Below are positions 44,899-55,812 of a DNA stretch of 64,000 bases, one piece after another. The notes below the pieces were generated by a model. That model ran no database searches, had not been told where the DNA came from, and saw only the letters and a program-made list of their open reading frames with translations. The number at the start of each line of letters is the position of its first letter. Position 1 is the stretch's first letter. This stretch comes from Metapseudomonas boanensis. Lineage in GTDB: Bacteria > Pseudomonadota > Gammaproteobacteria > Pseudomonadales > Pseudomonadaceae. A program made the translations under genes and the position numbers. The stretch spans positions 288,578-352,577 of the forward strand of contig NZ_JAGTIS010000005.1 in NCBI RefSeq assembly GCF_018704125.1. Reading direction: 5' to 3'.

Positions 44899-45627
44899 AT
44901 GTACGCACGCAACCTTGCCGTGGCCGGCGCCCTGCTGGCCCACTGGAGCCTGGCCCAGGCCATTCCCCTGAACGACGATTTCACCCTGGCGCTGGAAGCC
45001 GGTGCCTTCAGTGACTACCGCTCGCGCGGCATCTCGCAGACCCAGGGCGACCCTGCCCTGCAAGGTTCGGCCACGCTGATGCACAGCAGCGGCCTCTACG
45101 CCGGGATATGGAGCTCGAACGTCGACTTCGGCTTCGACAGCAAGACCCGCCAGGAGATCGATACCTACGCTGGTTACTACTGGCAGATGAGCGACAAGGT
45201 CGCCCTGGACCTGGCCTACTTCGACTACGCCTATCCCAAGGAAGGCGGCCTCAACTACAGCGAATACTTCGCTGAGCTGAGCGCCTACGGCGCTCGCCTG
45301 GGCAGTTACTACTCCGACGACGTGGCCGGCGAGCAGAACATGCTTTACAGCTACGTCGGCTACAACACCATCCTGCCCGCCGAGGTCGGCCTGGAGCTGC
45401 GCTACGGCGTGGCCGACTACAAGGACCCGGTGTGGATCTCCAGCAGTGGCAGCACACGCGAGAGCTACGACGAGTGGGAGGTCAAGCTGAGCAGGACCCT
45501 CGTCGGCATGAACTGGACGCTGAGCTACATCGACACCGACCTGTCCGACGCGGAATGCGCCAACTACATGGGCTTCGACGATGTGTGTTCGTCCACCCTG
45601 GTCGCCGGGGTCAGCAAAGCGTTCTGA
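44899..45627 (+). CDS. TorF-family putative outer-membrane channel (Gcw_chp type)
   Basis: 242 residues with a signal peptide of about 21 residues (LAQA cut). The mature part begins with the family signature [26 protein letters not shown] (residues 30-55), has repeated short beta strands ending in aromatics, and finishes VAGVSKAF with C-terminal Phe, as for an outer-membrane barrel. The ATG at 44899 follows AAGGAAC. Probably the outer-membrane route for the substrate of the unknown cluster. Channel function in this family is weakly supported. Confidence 0.75.
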   Translation: MYARNLAVAGALLAHWSLAQAIPLNDDFTLALEAGAFSDYRSRGISQTQGDPALQGSATLMHSSGLYAGIWSSNVDFGFDSKTRQEIDTYAGYYWQMSDKVALDLAYFDYAYPKEGGLNYSEYFAELSAYGARLGSYYSDDVAGEQNMLYSYVGYNTILPAEVGLELRYGVADYKDPVWISSSGSTRESYDEWEVKLSRTLVGMNWTLSYIDTDLSDAECANYMGFDDVCSSTLVAGVSKAF

Positions 45628-45673
45628 GTGCAGGGGTGCGCCGCTAGCGGCGCCCCCTCGAGGAGTCATCACC

Positions 45674-46654
45674 ATGTGGTTCAAGCCTGAGTCCGCGCGC
45701 GTGGCAGCGCACCTGACCGAGTGGGTGACCCGCCTGCTCAATGGCCAGCCCATCGAGGCCGGCACCTGCCTCGCCCCACACCCGCAACTGCGCCATGCAA
45801 TGGAACGCCTGCAACTCGCCTGGCGGCGGCAGCGCACTGCGCTGGACAACATCGAGCCCCCACCCTGCAGCGCCGAAGAACTCACCGCTCTACAGCGTCA
45901 GCTGGATGACGGCCAGAGCGAGCAAACACGGCTAGCGGCGCAATTGTTCGAGGCCCGCCAACTGCTGGCTGAGCAGCAAGCCCGGCTGGCCAACTGGGAA
46001 CAGGAGCGGCACGCCTGGGAGTTGACCAGGCAGACCCTCACCGAGGGCAGTTGGGACCTGGCCGTCGCTCACGGCAACCCCGATCACCCCGACAGCCAGA
46101 TCCACTGGTCCGAGCAGTTCTGCGCGCTGATCGGCTACACCCGCCAGGAGCTTCCCGGTGGCTGGGACAGCTACAACAAGGTCACCCACGCGGACGACCT
46201 CAAGGTAGTGATGCGGCAGTTCAACCTGCTGATCCACAGTCCCGACCCGGAGGCGTCCTACGTCGCCGAATACCGGATGCGCCACAAGACGCGGGGCGAA
46301 ACCTGGGTGCGCGAACGCGCCCGTTGCCTGCGCGACGAGCACGGCCAGTTGGTGCGAGTGATCGGTGCGGTACGTGACATCAGCGACGAGAGACAGGCCG
46401 AGGCCGCGCGCCTGCGCGAAAAGGCGGCGATGCAGGCGACCTATGAGCAAATCGCCCAGGTGGTGGGCGTGATCAAGGGCATTGCCGACCAGACCAACCT
46501 GCTGGCCCTCAATGCCGCCATCGAGGCAGCACGCGCAGGGGAAGTGGGACGAGGCTTCTCGGTGGTCGCGGACGAGGTCAAGAACCTCGCCCGCCGCACC
46601 CGCGACGCCACCCAGGAAATCCAGGACATGCTCGGCCAGCGCCGCCAGCCTTGA
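45674..46654 (+). CDS. PAS-domain chemoreceptor with a truncated signalling bundle, cytoplasmic
   Basis: 326 residues, no membrane segment. An N-terminal helical/coiled part (about 65-120) is followed by a PAS fold (about 125-240: [18 protein letters not shown], then [18 protein letters not shown] and [12 protein letters not shown]). The MCP hairpin tip [18 protein letters not shown] is at 273-290, but the protein ends at about residue 326, so the return helix is only some 30 residues. No methylation region is left. It could feed redox or ligand signals to the Che array, or act as a decoy. The start follows GAGGAG. Confidence 0.8.
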   Translation: MWFKPESARVAAHLTEWVTRLLNGQPIEAGTCLAPHPQLRHAMERLQLAWRRQRTALDNIEPPPCSAEELTALQRQLDDGQSEQTRLAAQLFEARQLLAEQQARLANWEQERHAWELTRQTLTEGSWDLAVAHGNPDHPDSQIHWSEQFCALIGYTRQELPGGWDSYNKVTHADDLKVVMRQFNLLIHSPDPEASYVAEYRMRHKTRGETWVRERARCLRDEHGQLVRVIGAVRDISDERQAEAARLREKAAMQATYEQIAQVVGVIKGIADQTNLLALNAAIEAARAGEVGRGFSVVADEVKNLARRTRDATQEIQDMLGQRRQP

Positions 46655-46667
46655 GGCGGCTGCGCCC

Positions 46668-47492
46668 TTACTGAGTGGCGCGTGCGAAGGCTGCGGCCCG
46701 CTCGATCAGTTCGGTCTCGGGTCGCACGCCGGTGTAGAGCACGAACTGCTCCACGGCCTGTAACACGATGACCTCCGCACCCGTGATCACCGGTTTGCCA
46801 AGTCCGCGGGCGAGGCGGATCAGCGGGGTTTCCACTGGCAGCGCCACCACATCGAAGACCCACTCGGCGGCCTCTACCTGCTCGGCCGTGAATGCCAAAC
46901 TGTTCGCCTCCGGGCCGCCTTCCATGCCCAGCGGGGTGACGTTCACCAACATCTGCGGGCGCAACTCGCCAAGGTCGGCCTGCCAGGCATAACCGCAGCC
47001 CTGGGCCAGGGCCGACCCGCTGGATTCGTTTCGGGCGATGATCTGGCCATGCCTGAAACCACTGTCGCGAAAGGCACTGGCCACGGCCTTGCCCATACCA
47101 CCGCTGCCGCGCTGGGCGAAGTGAATATCCTTGGGCACACCATGGCTCTGCAACAGGCTGGCGACCGCGCTGTAGTCGGTGTTGTATCCCTTCAGCCAAC
47201 CGTTGTCGGCAACGATCGTATTCACCGACTGGATGGCAGCCGCGGAGGCATCCAGCTCATCGAGCAGCGGGATGCAGGCTTCCTTGAATGGCATTGACAC
47301 CGCTGATCCACGGATGCCCAGCGCGCGGATACCGCCGATAGCGGCCGGCAGATCCGTGGTGGTGAAGGCCTTGTAGATGAAGTCCAGATCCAGGGCCTCA
47401 AAGAGGTAATTCTGAAAGCGAGTACCGAAGTTGCCTGGGCGGCCGGACAGCGACATGCACAGGCGAGTGTCGCGGCTGATGGAGCGGGGCAT
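46668..47492 (-). CDS. shikimate dehydrogenase-like oxidoreductase
   Basis: 274 residues in the AroE fold. The N-terminal substrate loop reads CMSLSGRPGNFGTRFQNYLF, atypical of AroE. The catalytic Lys is in SMPFKEA and the Asp in YNTDYSA. The NADP fold motif is RGSGGMGKAV. Departures from true AroE suggest a paralogue such as quinate/shikimate or aminoshikimate dehydrogenase types. It ends 13 bp from the chemoreceptor gene, in convergent orientation. Not obviously part of the upstream operon. Confidence 0.75.
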   Translation of the reverse strand: MPRSISRDTRLCMSLSGRPGNFGTRFQNYLFEALDLDFIYKAFTTTDLPAAIGGIRALGIRGSAVSMPFKEACIPLLDELDASAAAIQSVNTIVADNGWLKGYNTDYSAVASLLQSHGVPKDIHFAQRGSGGMGKAVASAFRDSGFRHGQIIARNESSGSALAQGCGYAWQADLGELRPQMLVNVTPLGMEGGPEANSLAFTAEQVEAAEWVFDVVALPVETPLIRLARGLGKPVITGAEVIVLQAVEQFVLYTGVRPETELIERAAAFARATQ

Positions 47493-47527
47493 TGCAGGTC
47501 TCCGTGGCAGGTGGGCCTCACCCCTTC

Positions 47528-47623
47528 TGTGGGGGCGAATTCATTCGCTAAGCAGGACGCCGTCCTGCCCTTCAGACTCCCTGGGGGCACTTCATGCCCC
47601 TCAGCGAATGAACTCGCCCCCCA
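47528..47623. repeat. GCGAATTCATTCGC-family inverted repeat
   Basis: TGTGGGGGCGAATTCATTCGC (left) and GCGAATGAACTCGCCCCCCA (right) flank a spacer that is itself partly symmetric (GGACGCCGTCC). Lies between two minus-strand genes. Same family as 49491-49590. Confidence 0.85.
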
Positions 47624-47652
47624 ACAGGGAAAGGGAAAGCCCGTGCGGGTCC

Positions 47653-49278
47653 TTAGAAAATGTAATCCGTGGTCAGGAAGTTCGATTCGCGGTTGCGGAT
47701 GATCTCGCTGACCAGCGCCTTGTTGTCCTCCTGAAACCTGGTCGCCACCAGGGTACGGATGGAGAACACGCGCAGCGCGTCATGTACCGACAGCGTGCCT
47801 TCGGCGGAGTTCTTGCGACCATTGAACGGGAAGGTGTCCGGCCCGCGCTGGCACTGGGCGTTGATGTTGATGCGGCCCACCTGGTTGGCGAAAGCATCGA
47901 CCAACCGGCCGACCTGCCCCGGGTCGTTGCCGAACAGGCTGAGCTGCTGGCCGTAGTCGGAATGCAGGACGTAGTCGATCACCTCATCCAGCTCGCGGTA
48001 AGGCACGACCGGGATCAGCGGGCCGAATTGCTCCTCGTGGTAGAGGCGCATCTCCGGACTCACCGGGCTCAGTAGCGCCGGGTAGAAAAAGCTCTGCCGG
48101 TGGCTGCCGCCGCCCGGGTTGACCACCTTGGCGCCCTTGGCGACGGCGTCCTCCAGCAGAGTGTTGAGGAAATCTACCTTGCCCGGTTCGGGCAGCGGGG
48201 TGAGCGCCACGCCATCGTCCCAAGGCATGCCGGGCTTGAGCGCGGCCAGCTTGGCCGTGAACTTGTCGAGGAAGGGGTCGAGCACGTCCTCGTGGACGAA
48301 CAGGATCTTCAGCGCGGTGCAACGCTGGCCGTTGAAGGACAGCGCGCCGGTGACGGCCTCGCTCACGGCATTGTCCAGGTCCACCTTGGGCAGGACGATG
48401 CCGGGGTTCTTCGCATCCAGCCCAAGGGCCGCACGCAGACGGTGGGGGCGCGGGTGCAGCTTCTTCAGGTCGCTGGCGCCCGAGTGGGTACCGATGAAGG
48501 CGAACACGTCGATCTTGCCGGAGGCCATCAGCGCGCTGACGGTCTCACGGCCACGACCGTAGATGATGTTGATCACACCTGCCGGAAAGCTGTCGCGGAA
48601 GGCTTCCAGCAACGGACGGATCAGCAGCACGCCGAACTTGGCCGGCTTGAACACCACGGTGTTGCCCATGATCAGCGCCGGGATGAGCGTGGTGAAGGTT
48701 TCGTTCAGCGGGTAGTTGTACGGGCCCATGCACAGTGCCACGCCCAGCGGCACGCGGCGGATCTGGCCAAGGGTGCCCTGCTCCAGCTCGAAGCGGCTGG
48801 AGCGTCGGTCCAGTTCCTTGAGTGCTTCGATGGTGTCGACGATGTAGTCGCAGGTGCGGTCGAACTCTTTCTCCGAGTCCTTGAGGTTCTTGCCGATTTC
48901 CCACATCAGCAGCTTGACCACCTCTTCACGCTGCTCGCGCATGCACGCCAGGAACTTCTCCACATGCTGGATGCGCTCGGCCACACGCAGAGTCGGCCAG
49001 AGCCCCTGGCCGTGGTCATAGGCCTTGACGGCAGCATCCAGCGCTGCCAGCGCGGCATCGGCATCGAGCAGCGGCGTGCTGCCCAGTACCACTTGCTCAT
49101 CACCCTGATCGCTGGCCAGGAAGATCGGGCTGCGCACGGTGGCCAGCGGGCCATCCCAGCGCACCAGCTCGCCATTCACCAGGTATTCGCGCTGCTCGAT
49201 CGGCGCTTCAGGGCGGTAGCGCTCAGGAATTTGGGCAGCAGTGGGAAACAGGGCATCGAGATTGTTGTTGTGAGTCAT
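47653..49278 (-). CDS. NADP-dependent glyceraldehyde-3-phosphate dehydrogenase (ALDH superfamily)
   Basis: 541 residues. ALDH marks: the Asn motif MGPYNYPLNE (N188), KPAKFG, and the catalytic NGQRC with C320. The segment where most ALDHs have the general base (ELGGK) reads LGLDAKNP here. The long N-terminal arm and NFLTTDYIF tail fit the non-phosphorylating GAPDH-like group found in pseudomonads. It would oxidise glyceraldehyde-3-phosphate directly to 3-phosphoglycerate with NADPH formation, next to Entner-Doudoroff genes. The exact substrate is by family only. Confidence 0.8.
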   Translation of the reverse strand: MTHNNNLDALFPTAAQIPERYRPEAPIEQREYLVNGELVRWDGPLATVRSPIFLASDQGDEQVVLGSTPLLDADAALAALDAAVKAYDHGQGLWPTLRVAERIQHVEKFLACMREQREEVVKLLMWEIGKNLKDSEKEFDRTCDYIVDTIEALKELDRRSSRFELEQGTLGQIRRVPLGVALCMGPYNYPLNETFTTLIPALIMGNTVVFKPAKFGVLLIRPLLEAFRDSFPAGVINIIYGRGRETVSALMASGKIDVFAFIGTHSGASDLKKLHPRPHRLRAALGLDAKNPGIVLPKVDLDNAVSEAVTGALSFNGQRCTALKILFVHEDVLDPFLDKFTAKLAALKPGMPWDDGVALTPLPEPGKVDFLNTLLEDAVAKGAKVVNPGGGSHRQSFFYPALLSPVSPEMRLYHEEQFGPLIPVVPYRELDEVIDYVLHSDYGQQLSLFGNDPGQVGRLVDAFANQVGRININAQCQRGPDTFPFNGRKNSAEGTLSVHDALRVFSIRTLVATRFQEDNKALVSEIIRNRESNFLTTDYIF

Positions 49279-49405
49279 TGCTCATCCCTCGGACACGGGC
49301 GGGTGATGGAGAATTCAGTTTGTAGCGCGCTTTCTTCGTTTGGTAAATCGTTTCAGCAAACCGCTTGGCGGAATCCCTTGCATGAGATCGAAAGAGATTG
49401 GATCG

Positions 49406-49466
49406 GTAGCCCGGATGAAATCCGGGGGGCCTCTGGTAGTCGATTCCCGGATTGCATCCGGGCTAC
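49406..49466. repeat. inverted repeat GTAGCCCGGAT...ATCCGGGCTAC
   Basis: GTAGCCCGGATGAAATCCGG at the left with its partner GCATCCGGGCTAC ending 49466. A well-known intergenic palindrome type in gammaproteobacteria. Confidence 0.82.
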
Positions 49467-49490
49467 TGGACGGCGGCGAGTAGCGAACCT

Positions 49491-49590
49491 TGTGGGGACG
49501 AATTCATTCGCTATGCAGGCCGCAGGCCTGCCATGAAAGTCGCATGGGGGGGGCACTGCATGCCCCTCAGCGAATGAATTCGCCCCCACA
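49491..49590. repeat. GCGAATTCATTCGC-family inverted repeat
   Basis: TGTGGGGACGAATTCATTCG (49491 on) and CGAATGAATTCGCCCCCACA (ending 49590) form a long stem; the spacer contains CAGGCCGCAGGCCTG. Confidence 0.85.
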
Positions 49591-49617
49591 AAAAATCAAG
49601 CAGAGCCTCCGCCGGTG

Positions 49618-50307
49618 TCACCCCAGCAGCTTCAGCGCCTCGGCCGAGGACGTTTCGACGCGCTGCCAATCGCCTTCGCGAATCCAGGTCTTGTCCATCA
49701 TCCAGGTACCGCCGACACACATCACGTTGGGCAGCGCCATGTAATCACGCAGGTTGCCCGGGTTGACGCCGCCCGTGGGGCAGAAGCGGATGCCCGGGAA
49801 GGGGCCGCCGAAGGCCTTGAGGGCCTTGATGCCACCGCAAATCTCGGCAGGGAACAGCTTGAAGCGGCGGTAACCGAGGGCATAGCCGAGCATGATTTCC
49901 GAGGCGCTGCTGATGCCGGGGATCAGCGGCAATGGGCTGTAGACGCCCGCGCGCAAGAGTTCGGCGGTGCAGCCCGGGGTCACGACGAACTGCGCCCCCG
50001 CGGCCTCGGCTTCGGCGAGCATCAGCTCGTCGAGCACGGTGCCGGCACCAACGCACAGCTCGGGGCGCTGCTCGCGCAGGAGGCGGATGGCGGCGAGGCC
50101 ATGCTCCGAGCGCAGGGTGACTTCCAGGGTGCGCAGGCCACCGGCGGCGAGGGCATCGGCCAGGGGCAGGATGTCCTGTTCACGCTCAATGGTGATCACT
50201 GGCAGGATGCGCGCGGCGCCACAGATGATATCGATCAGGGCAGCCTTGTCGGCCATGCTGGGAACGGTTTCGCGGTGGCTGGCCTGACTGTGGGGAATGC
50301 TGGTCAT
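49618..50307 (-). CDS. eda: KDPG aldolase (2-keto-3-deoxy-6-phosphogluconate aldolase)
   Basis: 229 residues. It splits KDPG into pyruvate and glyceraldehyde-3-phosphate, the last Entner-Doudoroff step. Seen are LRTLEVTLRSE (with the catalytic Glu), VGAGTV, FVVTPGCTAEL, the Schiff-base Lys in FKLFPAE and CPTGGVNPGN. An N-terminal extension of about 20 residues is common in pseudomonads. The start at 50307 follows GAAGGAAC. Third gene of the zwf-pgl-eda operon under HexR control. Confidence 0.96.
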   Translation of the reverse strand: MTSIPHSQASHRETVPSMADKAALIDIICGAARILPVITIEREQDILPLADALAAGGLRTLEVTLRSEHGLAAIRLLREQRPELCVGAGTVLDELMLAEAEAAGAQFVVTPGCTAELLRAGVYSPLPLIPGISSASEIMLGYALGYRRFKLFPAEICGGIKALKAFGGPFPGIRFCPTGGVNPGNLRDYMALPNVMCVGGTWMMDKTWIREGDWQRVETSSAEALKLLG

Positions 50308-50324
50308 GGGACGTTCCTTCGGGC

Positions 50325-51041
50325 TCAGGGGCACCAGTAGATTTCCAGGGATCGACGGAGGAAGGCGCGGATCGGCATCTGCGCGGCGTCTTCGCCAGCC
50401 AGTGCGTCGGCCAGGGTCGCGAGCTTGCCCTGCCCTTGCAGCGCCAGCAGCGACAGGCGCGCGCCTTCGAGCATCGGCAAGGTCAGGCTGAGGCGCTGAT
50501 GCGGAACGGTTGGTGCCAGCATCGCCAGGCAGCGCTGCGGGCACTCCGGGCTGAGTGCTGCCTCGAGGTTCGGGCTGGTCGGGAACAGCGAGGCCGTGTG
50601 GCCGTCCTCGCCCATGCCCAGCACCAGCACGTCAAAGGGGAGCGGCAGCTCGGCCAGGGCCTGGTCGGCCAGCCTCGCGGCCTCGTCCAGGCTGGCTGCC
50701 GCGCTATAGAGACCGATGAAGCGGGCCCTGGCCGCCTCGCCCTGCAATAGATGGCGACGCACCAGCCCCTCATTGCTGTCGGGGTGGCTCACCGGTACCC
50801 AGCGTTCATCCGCCAGGCTGACGACCACCTTCGACCAGTCCAGCGCCTGGCTGGCGAGTCGCTCGAAGAAAGCCACCGGGCTGCGCCCGCCGGACACCAC
50901 CAGGGTAGCCACACCGCGTGCGTCGATGGCCGAGCGCAGCGCGTTGGCGACGGTGACCGCCAGCTCGCCGGCGAGCTGCGCGGGATTGTTCAGGCTGAAG
51001 CCGATGACCTGTTCCGGCAGGTTGATGTTAGAGATCGCCAT
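50325..51041 (-). CDS. pgl: 6-phosphogluconolactonase
   Basis: 238 residues of the DevB/SOL type. Conserved: [18 protein letters not shown] near the N-terminus, [21 protein letters not shown] and [15 protein letters not shown]. Hydrolyses 6-phosphogluconolactone to 6-phosphogluconate. The start at 51041 follows GGAG, and the gene overlaps the end of zwf by 14 bp. Confidence 0.95.
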   Translation of the reverse strand: MAISNINLPEQVIGFSLNNPAQLAGELAVTVANALRSAIDARGVATLVVSGGRSPVAFFERLASQALDWSKVVVSLADERWVPVSHPDSNEGLVRRHLLQGEAARARFIGLYSAAASLDEAARLADQALAELPLPFDVLVLGMGEDGHTASLFPTSPNLEAALSPECPQRCLAMLAPTVPHQRLSLTLPMLEGARLSLLALQGQGKLATLADALAGEDAAQMPIRAFLRRSLEIYWCP

Positions 51042-52497
51042 ACCAACTCCGACCATCACGAGTGATCAATGCAATGGAGGCCACCGGCCCCCAGGTTCCC
51101 GCCGCGTAGGGCTTGGGCGCGTCGCCCTGTTGTTGCCAACCGGCGATGAGCTGGTCGCACCACTTCCAGGCGTATTCGATTTCATCCTTGCGCACGAAGA
51201 GGTTCTGGTTGCCCTTCATCACCTCCAGCAGCAACCGCTCGTAGGCATCGGGAATCCGTGCGCTACGGTAAGTATCGGAGAAACTGAGCTGCAGGGGGCC
51301 GCTGCGCAGCTGCATGCCCTTGTCCAGGCCCTGGTCCTTGGTCATCACCTGCAGGGAAATACCCTCGTCCGGCTGCAGGCGGATGATCAGGCGGTTGCTG
51401 ATCAGCGGGCGCTGCTCGGGCGCGAAGATGTAGTGCGGCGGTTCCTTGAAGTGGATGACGATCTGCGACAGCTTCTGCGGCATGCGCTTGCCGGTGCGCA
51501 GGTAGAACGGCACGCCGGCCCAGCGCCAGTTGCGGATCTCCGCCCGCAGCGCGACGAAGGTCTCAGTGTCGCTCTGGGCGTTGGCATTGTCCTCTTCCAG
51601 ATAGCCGGGCACCGACTTGCCGAGGATGTTGCCGGCCACGTACTGGCCGCGCACCACTTGCTGGCTCAGCTGTTCGACGCCGATGGGCGCCAGTGCCTTG
51701 AGCACCTTCACCTTCTCGTCGCGGATGCTGTCGGCGGACAGGTCGCTGGGCGGGTCCATGGCGATCAGGCAAAGCAACTGCAGCAGGTGGTTCTGGATCA
51801 TGTCGCGCAGCTGGCCGGCCTGGTCGAAATAGCCCCAGCGACCTTCGATGCCTACCTGCTCGGCCACGGTGATTTCCACGTGGGAGATATGGTTCTGGTT
51901 CCACTGGGTCTCGAACAGACTGTTGGCGAAGCGCAGGGCAATCAGGTTCTGCACCGTCTCCTTGCCCAGGTAATGGTCGATCCGATAGGTGCGGTTCTCC
52001 GGGAAGTGCGCCGCCACGGCGTCATTGACCGCGCGGGAAGACGCCAGGTCATGGCCGATCGGTTTCTCCAGCACCACGCGGGTGCGCTCGGCGAGGCCCG
52101 TGGCCGCCAGCCCCGCGCAGATCGCGCCGTAGACCGAAGCCGGCGTGGCGAAGTAGGCGATCAGCCGGCTCGCCGGGCCGATCTTGTCCGCCAGCACCGC
52201 ATAGCCGTCAGCTTCGAGGAAGTCCATCGACAGGTAGTCCAACCGCGCCAGGAAGCGCTGCATGACAGCCTCCTCCTGCTCCCGCACCGGAACATGCCGG
52301 CGCAGGTGCTCGCCGATGGCCGCCAGATGCGCGGCGGGCTCGTCGTTCTCACGAGCCAGGGCCAGGACGCGGGTCTCGGCGGGCAGCAATCCCGCACGAT
52401 CCAGTTGGTAGAGCGCCGGGAACAGCTTGCGTAGCGCCAGGTCACCAAGGCCGCCGAACAGCGCCAGGGTGCAGGATTCAACAGGTTGTGAGGCCAT
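51028..52497 (-). CDS. zwf: glucose-6-phosphate 1-dehydrogenase
   Basis: 489 residues. The coenzyme motif is [20 protein letters not shown], the substrate motif EKPIGHDL and the catalytic block [14 protein letters not shown]. Oxidises glucose-6-phosphate to the lactone with NAD(P)+. The ATG at 52497 is preceded by AAAGAAGAAC. It heads the zwf-pgl-eda operon and is divergent from hexR across a HexR operator; pgl overlaps its end by 14 bp. Confidence 0.97.
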   Translation of the reverse strand: MASQPVESCTLALFGGLGDLALRKLFPALYQLDRAGLLPAETRVLALARENDEPAAHLAAIGEHLRRHVPVREQEEAVMQRFLARLDYLSMDFLEADGYAVLADKIGPASRLIAYFATPASVYGAICAGLAATGLAERTRVVLEKPIGHDLASSRAVNDAVAAHFPENRTYRIDHYLGKETVQNLIALRFANSLFETQWNQNHISHVEITVAEQVGIEGRWGYFDQAGQLRDMIQNHLLQLLCLIAMDPPSDLSADSIRDEKVKVLKALAPIGVEQLSQQVVRGQYVAGNILGKSVPGYLEEDNANAQSDTETFVALRAEIRNWRWAGVPFYLRTGKRMPQKLSQIVIHFKEPPHYIFAPEQRPLISNRLIIRLQPDEGISLQVMTKDQGLDKGMQLRSGPLQLSFSDTYRSARIPDAYERLLLEVMKGNQNLFVRKDEIEYAWKWCDQLIAGWQQQGDAPKPYAAGTWGPVASIALITRDGRSWYGDL

Positions 52498-52505
52498 GGT
52501 ATTTG

Positions 52506-52513
52506 TTCTTCTT
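52506..52513 (-). promoter_or_regulatory. AAGAAGAA motif next to the zwf start (candidate Hfq/Crc site)
   Basis: AAGAAGAA, an exact AANAANAA match, lies nine bases before the zwf ATG and overlaps the ribosome site. That is the location used by Hfq/Crc to block translation. Confidence 0.38.
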
Positions 52514-52564
52514 TCAAACATGAGCTTATGAATACACCCAGATAAGCGTTTCATCAAGACAAAA

Positions 52565-52582
52565 TGTAGTAATAAAACTACA
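52565..52582. promoter_or_regulatory. HexR operator
   Basis: TGTAGTAATAAAACTACA is a 6-6-6 palindrome that extends to AAAATGTAGT/ACTACATTTT (52561-52586). It matches the known HexR consensus TGTARTWWWWYTACA. It sits 68 bp before zwf and 88 bp before hexR. HexR bound there represses zwf-pgl-eda, and KDPG releases it. Confidence 0.9.
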
Positions 52583-52670
52583 TTTTCCAATATCCGAGAT
52601 TCCTATGGCCCCGTCCTATTACGCTCAGTACGATAGGCCACCGAATGCCAGACCCTTCCCAGGACTCCAA

Positions 52671-53540
52671 ATGGACCGCGTGCACAACCTCCTGGAGCAG
52701 ATCCAGAACCGCCTCGAAGCGCTCAACAAGGCCGAACGCAAAGTCGCTGAAGTGATCCTGCGCGATCCGCAGCAGGCCACTCGCTACAGCATTGCCGCGC
52801 TGGCCCAGGCCGCGAAGGTCAGCGAACCGACGGTGAACCGCTTCTGCCGCTCCTTCGGCGTCAACGGCTACCCGGAACTGAAGATGCAGCTGGCGCAGAG
52901 CCTGGCCAGCGGCGCCGCCTACGTTAGCCGAGCCGTGGAGGCCGAAGACGGCCCCGAGGCCTACACGCGGAAAATCTTCGGCAGCGCCATAGCCTCCCTG
53001 GATAGCGCCTGCCAGAGCCTCGATCCGCAACAGATCAGCCGTGCGGTGGACCTGATGATCCAGGCCCGGCAGATCCACTTCTTCGGTCTCGGCGCCTCCG
53101 CCTCCGTGGCTCTGGATGCGCAGCACAAGTTCTTCCGCTTCAACCTCGCGGTGACGGCCCATTCCGACGTTCTGATGCAGCGCATGCTGGCTTCGGTGGC
53201 GCATACCGGAGACCTCTTTGTGATCATTTCCTACACCGGCCGCACCCGCGAGCTGGTGGAAGTGGCGCGCATCGCCCGGCAGAACGGCGCCTCCGTGCTT
53301 GGCCTGACCGCCGCCGGCTCGCCACTGGCCAAGGCCAGCACCATCAGCCTGGACATCCCGCTGCCCGAGGACACCGACATCTACATGCCGATGACCTCGC
53401 GCATCATCCAGCTCACCGTGCTCGACGTGCTCGCCACCGGCATGACCCTGCGCCGCGGCGTGGACTTCCAGCCACACCTGCGCAAGATCAAGGAAAGCCT
53501 CAACGCAAGCAGGTATCCGAGCGATGAGGAGCCGTCCTGA
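52671..53540 (+). CDS. hexR: RpiR-family repressor of glucose metabolism
   Basis: 289 residues. The N-terminal helix-turn-helix ([45 protein letters not shown], from residue 20) is followed by a SIS sugar-phosphate domain ([36 protein letters not shown]). KDPG is the known effector of HexR. The start [16 protein letters not shown] at 52671 was chosen over an ATG 22 codons upstream because HexR proteins begin here. Divergent from zwf. Confidence 0.95.
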   Translation: MDRVHNLLEQIQNRLEALNKAERKVAEVILRDPQQATRYSIAALAQAAKVSEPTVNRFCRSFGVNGYPELKMQLAQSLASGAAYVSRAVEAEDGPEAYTRKIFGSAIASLDSACQSLDPQQISRAVDLMIQARQIHFFGLGASASVALDAQHKFFRFNLAVTAHSDVLMQRMLASVAHTGDLFVIISYTGRTRELVEVARIARQNGASVLGLTAAGSPLAKASTISLDIPLPEDTDIYMPMTSRIIQLTVLDVLATGMTLRRGVDFQPHLRKIKESLNASRYPSDEEPS

Positions 53541-53558
53541 GGGTTCTGCGCGGGGGCT

Positions 53559-53600
53559 ATGCCCTCTCCCCCAGCCCATAGGGGCTGGGGGAGAGGGCAA
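53559..53600. terminator. bidirectional stem between hexR and the mutarotase gene
   Basis: TGCCCTCTCCCCCAGCCC with loop ATAG and its complement GGGCTGGGGGAGAGGGCA make an 18-bp stem between convergent genes. No T run follows, so Rho-independent action is uncertain. Confidence 0.5.
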
Positions 53601-53619
53601 CGACATCCAGTCCCACACC

Positions 53620-54522
53620 TCACTCCACCCAAACCCTCAAGCTCAACCTCGCTTCTTCCCCCGCGACCAGCGTCACACCATCCTGCCCACAAGCGGCACC
53701 CTGTACAGAGAGAAACCCCAGGCCTTCCGACCAGCTCACTTCTCCAAGCGGCCGACTGCCGGGATGCCAGACCACGGTGTTGGCATTGCCACCCCCATCG
53801 ATGCAGATACGCCGCTGCCAGCCAGCATCCTGGATAGTTACCTTGCCGCCCCGGCGGAACACGCGGTGGCAGCCATCGACGATGCGCAGCTCGCCCTCCT
53901 GTCGACACGCCTCGCGGACCAATAGGTCGCGGCCTTCGGCGCCGTCCAGGCCGAGCAGCCCGACCCGTGCCACATCCGATATCCGCCAATAGGCATGCAG
54001 CGCATGGCTGAGCACGCAGGTCTCGCTGTCCCGGTGGCGGGTGGTGAGTCGCAGGTGCATCTCATCGCCCAGTTCCGCCTCCAGCTCCACGACCCAGTCG
54101 TGCAGTTCCAGCCGCCAGTTCAGGCGCACGCCGGTGGCGTCCGCCTCCTTGCCGGTCAAGCGCCAGTCGCTCAACCGCGCCCAGCCGTGGTGCGGCCAGC
54201 CGCTCTCCATCGGGTGACGGCCGAACCAGGGCCAGCACACCGGCACGCCACCGCGGATGGCGCCGATCCTCGGCCAGCGCGCGGCGCACCAGAGCAACGG
54301 GCGTTCGCCACGCGGCTGGAAGTGCAGCAACTGCCCGCCCTGGCGGCTGAACACCGCCGTGCAACGCGGGTGCTCCACTAGCAGGAGCTCGCGGCCCTGC
54401 TGCTCGGTCCAGCGGAATGATTGCCCGGCTTCCGGCCGCAACAGATCGGCCAGGGGATGGTCGACGCCCTCCCCCGTTTTCACCCGATGCGGCCTGGCAT
54501 GCCGTGGCTCACTGACGCCCAT
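53620..54522 (-). CDS. D-hexose-6-phosphate mutarotase
   Basis: 300 residues of the aldose 1-epimerase-like YeaD group. Blocks are HFQPRGERPLLWCAARW, RGGVPVCWPWFG, the catalytic His in PHHGWARLSDW, LSHALHAYWR and the acidic GEVSWSEGLGF. It interconverts the alpha and beta forms of glucose-6-phosphate, feeding zwf. It starts 12 bp from the porin gene's end on the same strand, in the glucose uptake operon. GGAG lies before the ATG. Confidence 0.88.
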   Translation of the reverse strand: MGVSEPRHARPHRVKTGEGVDHPLADLLRPEAGQSFRWTEQQGRELLLVEHPRCTAVFSRQGGQLLHFQPRGERPLLWCAARWPRIGAIRGGVPVCWPWFGRHPMESGWPHHGWARLSDWRLTGKEADATGVRLNWRLELHDWVVELEAELGDEMHLRLTTRHRDSETCVLSHALHAYWRISDVARVGLLGLDGAEGRDLLVREACRQEGELRIVDGCHRVFRRGGKVTIQDAGWQRRICIDGGGNANTVVWHPGSRPLGEVSWSEGLGFLSVQGAACGQDGVTLVAGEEARLSLRVWVE

Positions 54523-54534
54523 CGCGGCTCCGCA

Positions 54535-55773
<1,239 letters not shown>

Positions 55774-55781
55774 TTATTGTT
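55774..55781 (-). promoter_or_regulatory. AACAATAA motif before the porin gene (candidate Hfq/Crc site)
   Basis: AACAATAA matches AANAANAA and lies eight bases before the ribosome site of the LamB-type porin. Carbohydrate porins are known Crc targets in pseudomonads. Confidence 0.38.
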
Positions 55782-55812
55782 GTGTTTCGATGGATCGTTT
55801 CCTGAATGCCCC

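Larger units (their letters stand above)
49279..49617. other. intergenic region with two repeat families
   Basis: 339 bp without a gene between eda and the GAPDH-like gene. Most of it is the repeat GTAGCCCGGATG (49406-49466) and the GCGAATTC pair (49491-49590). The GAPDH gene promoter should lie in 49300-49400; no HexR palindrome is seen there. Confidence 0.6.

Noticed and set aside
46668..47492. Naming this gene aroE
   Set aside because: The substrate loop departs from true AroE, and the true housekeeping aroE usually lies elsewhere in Pseudomonas; the family call is kept general.
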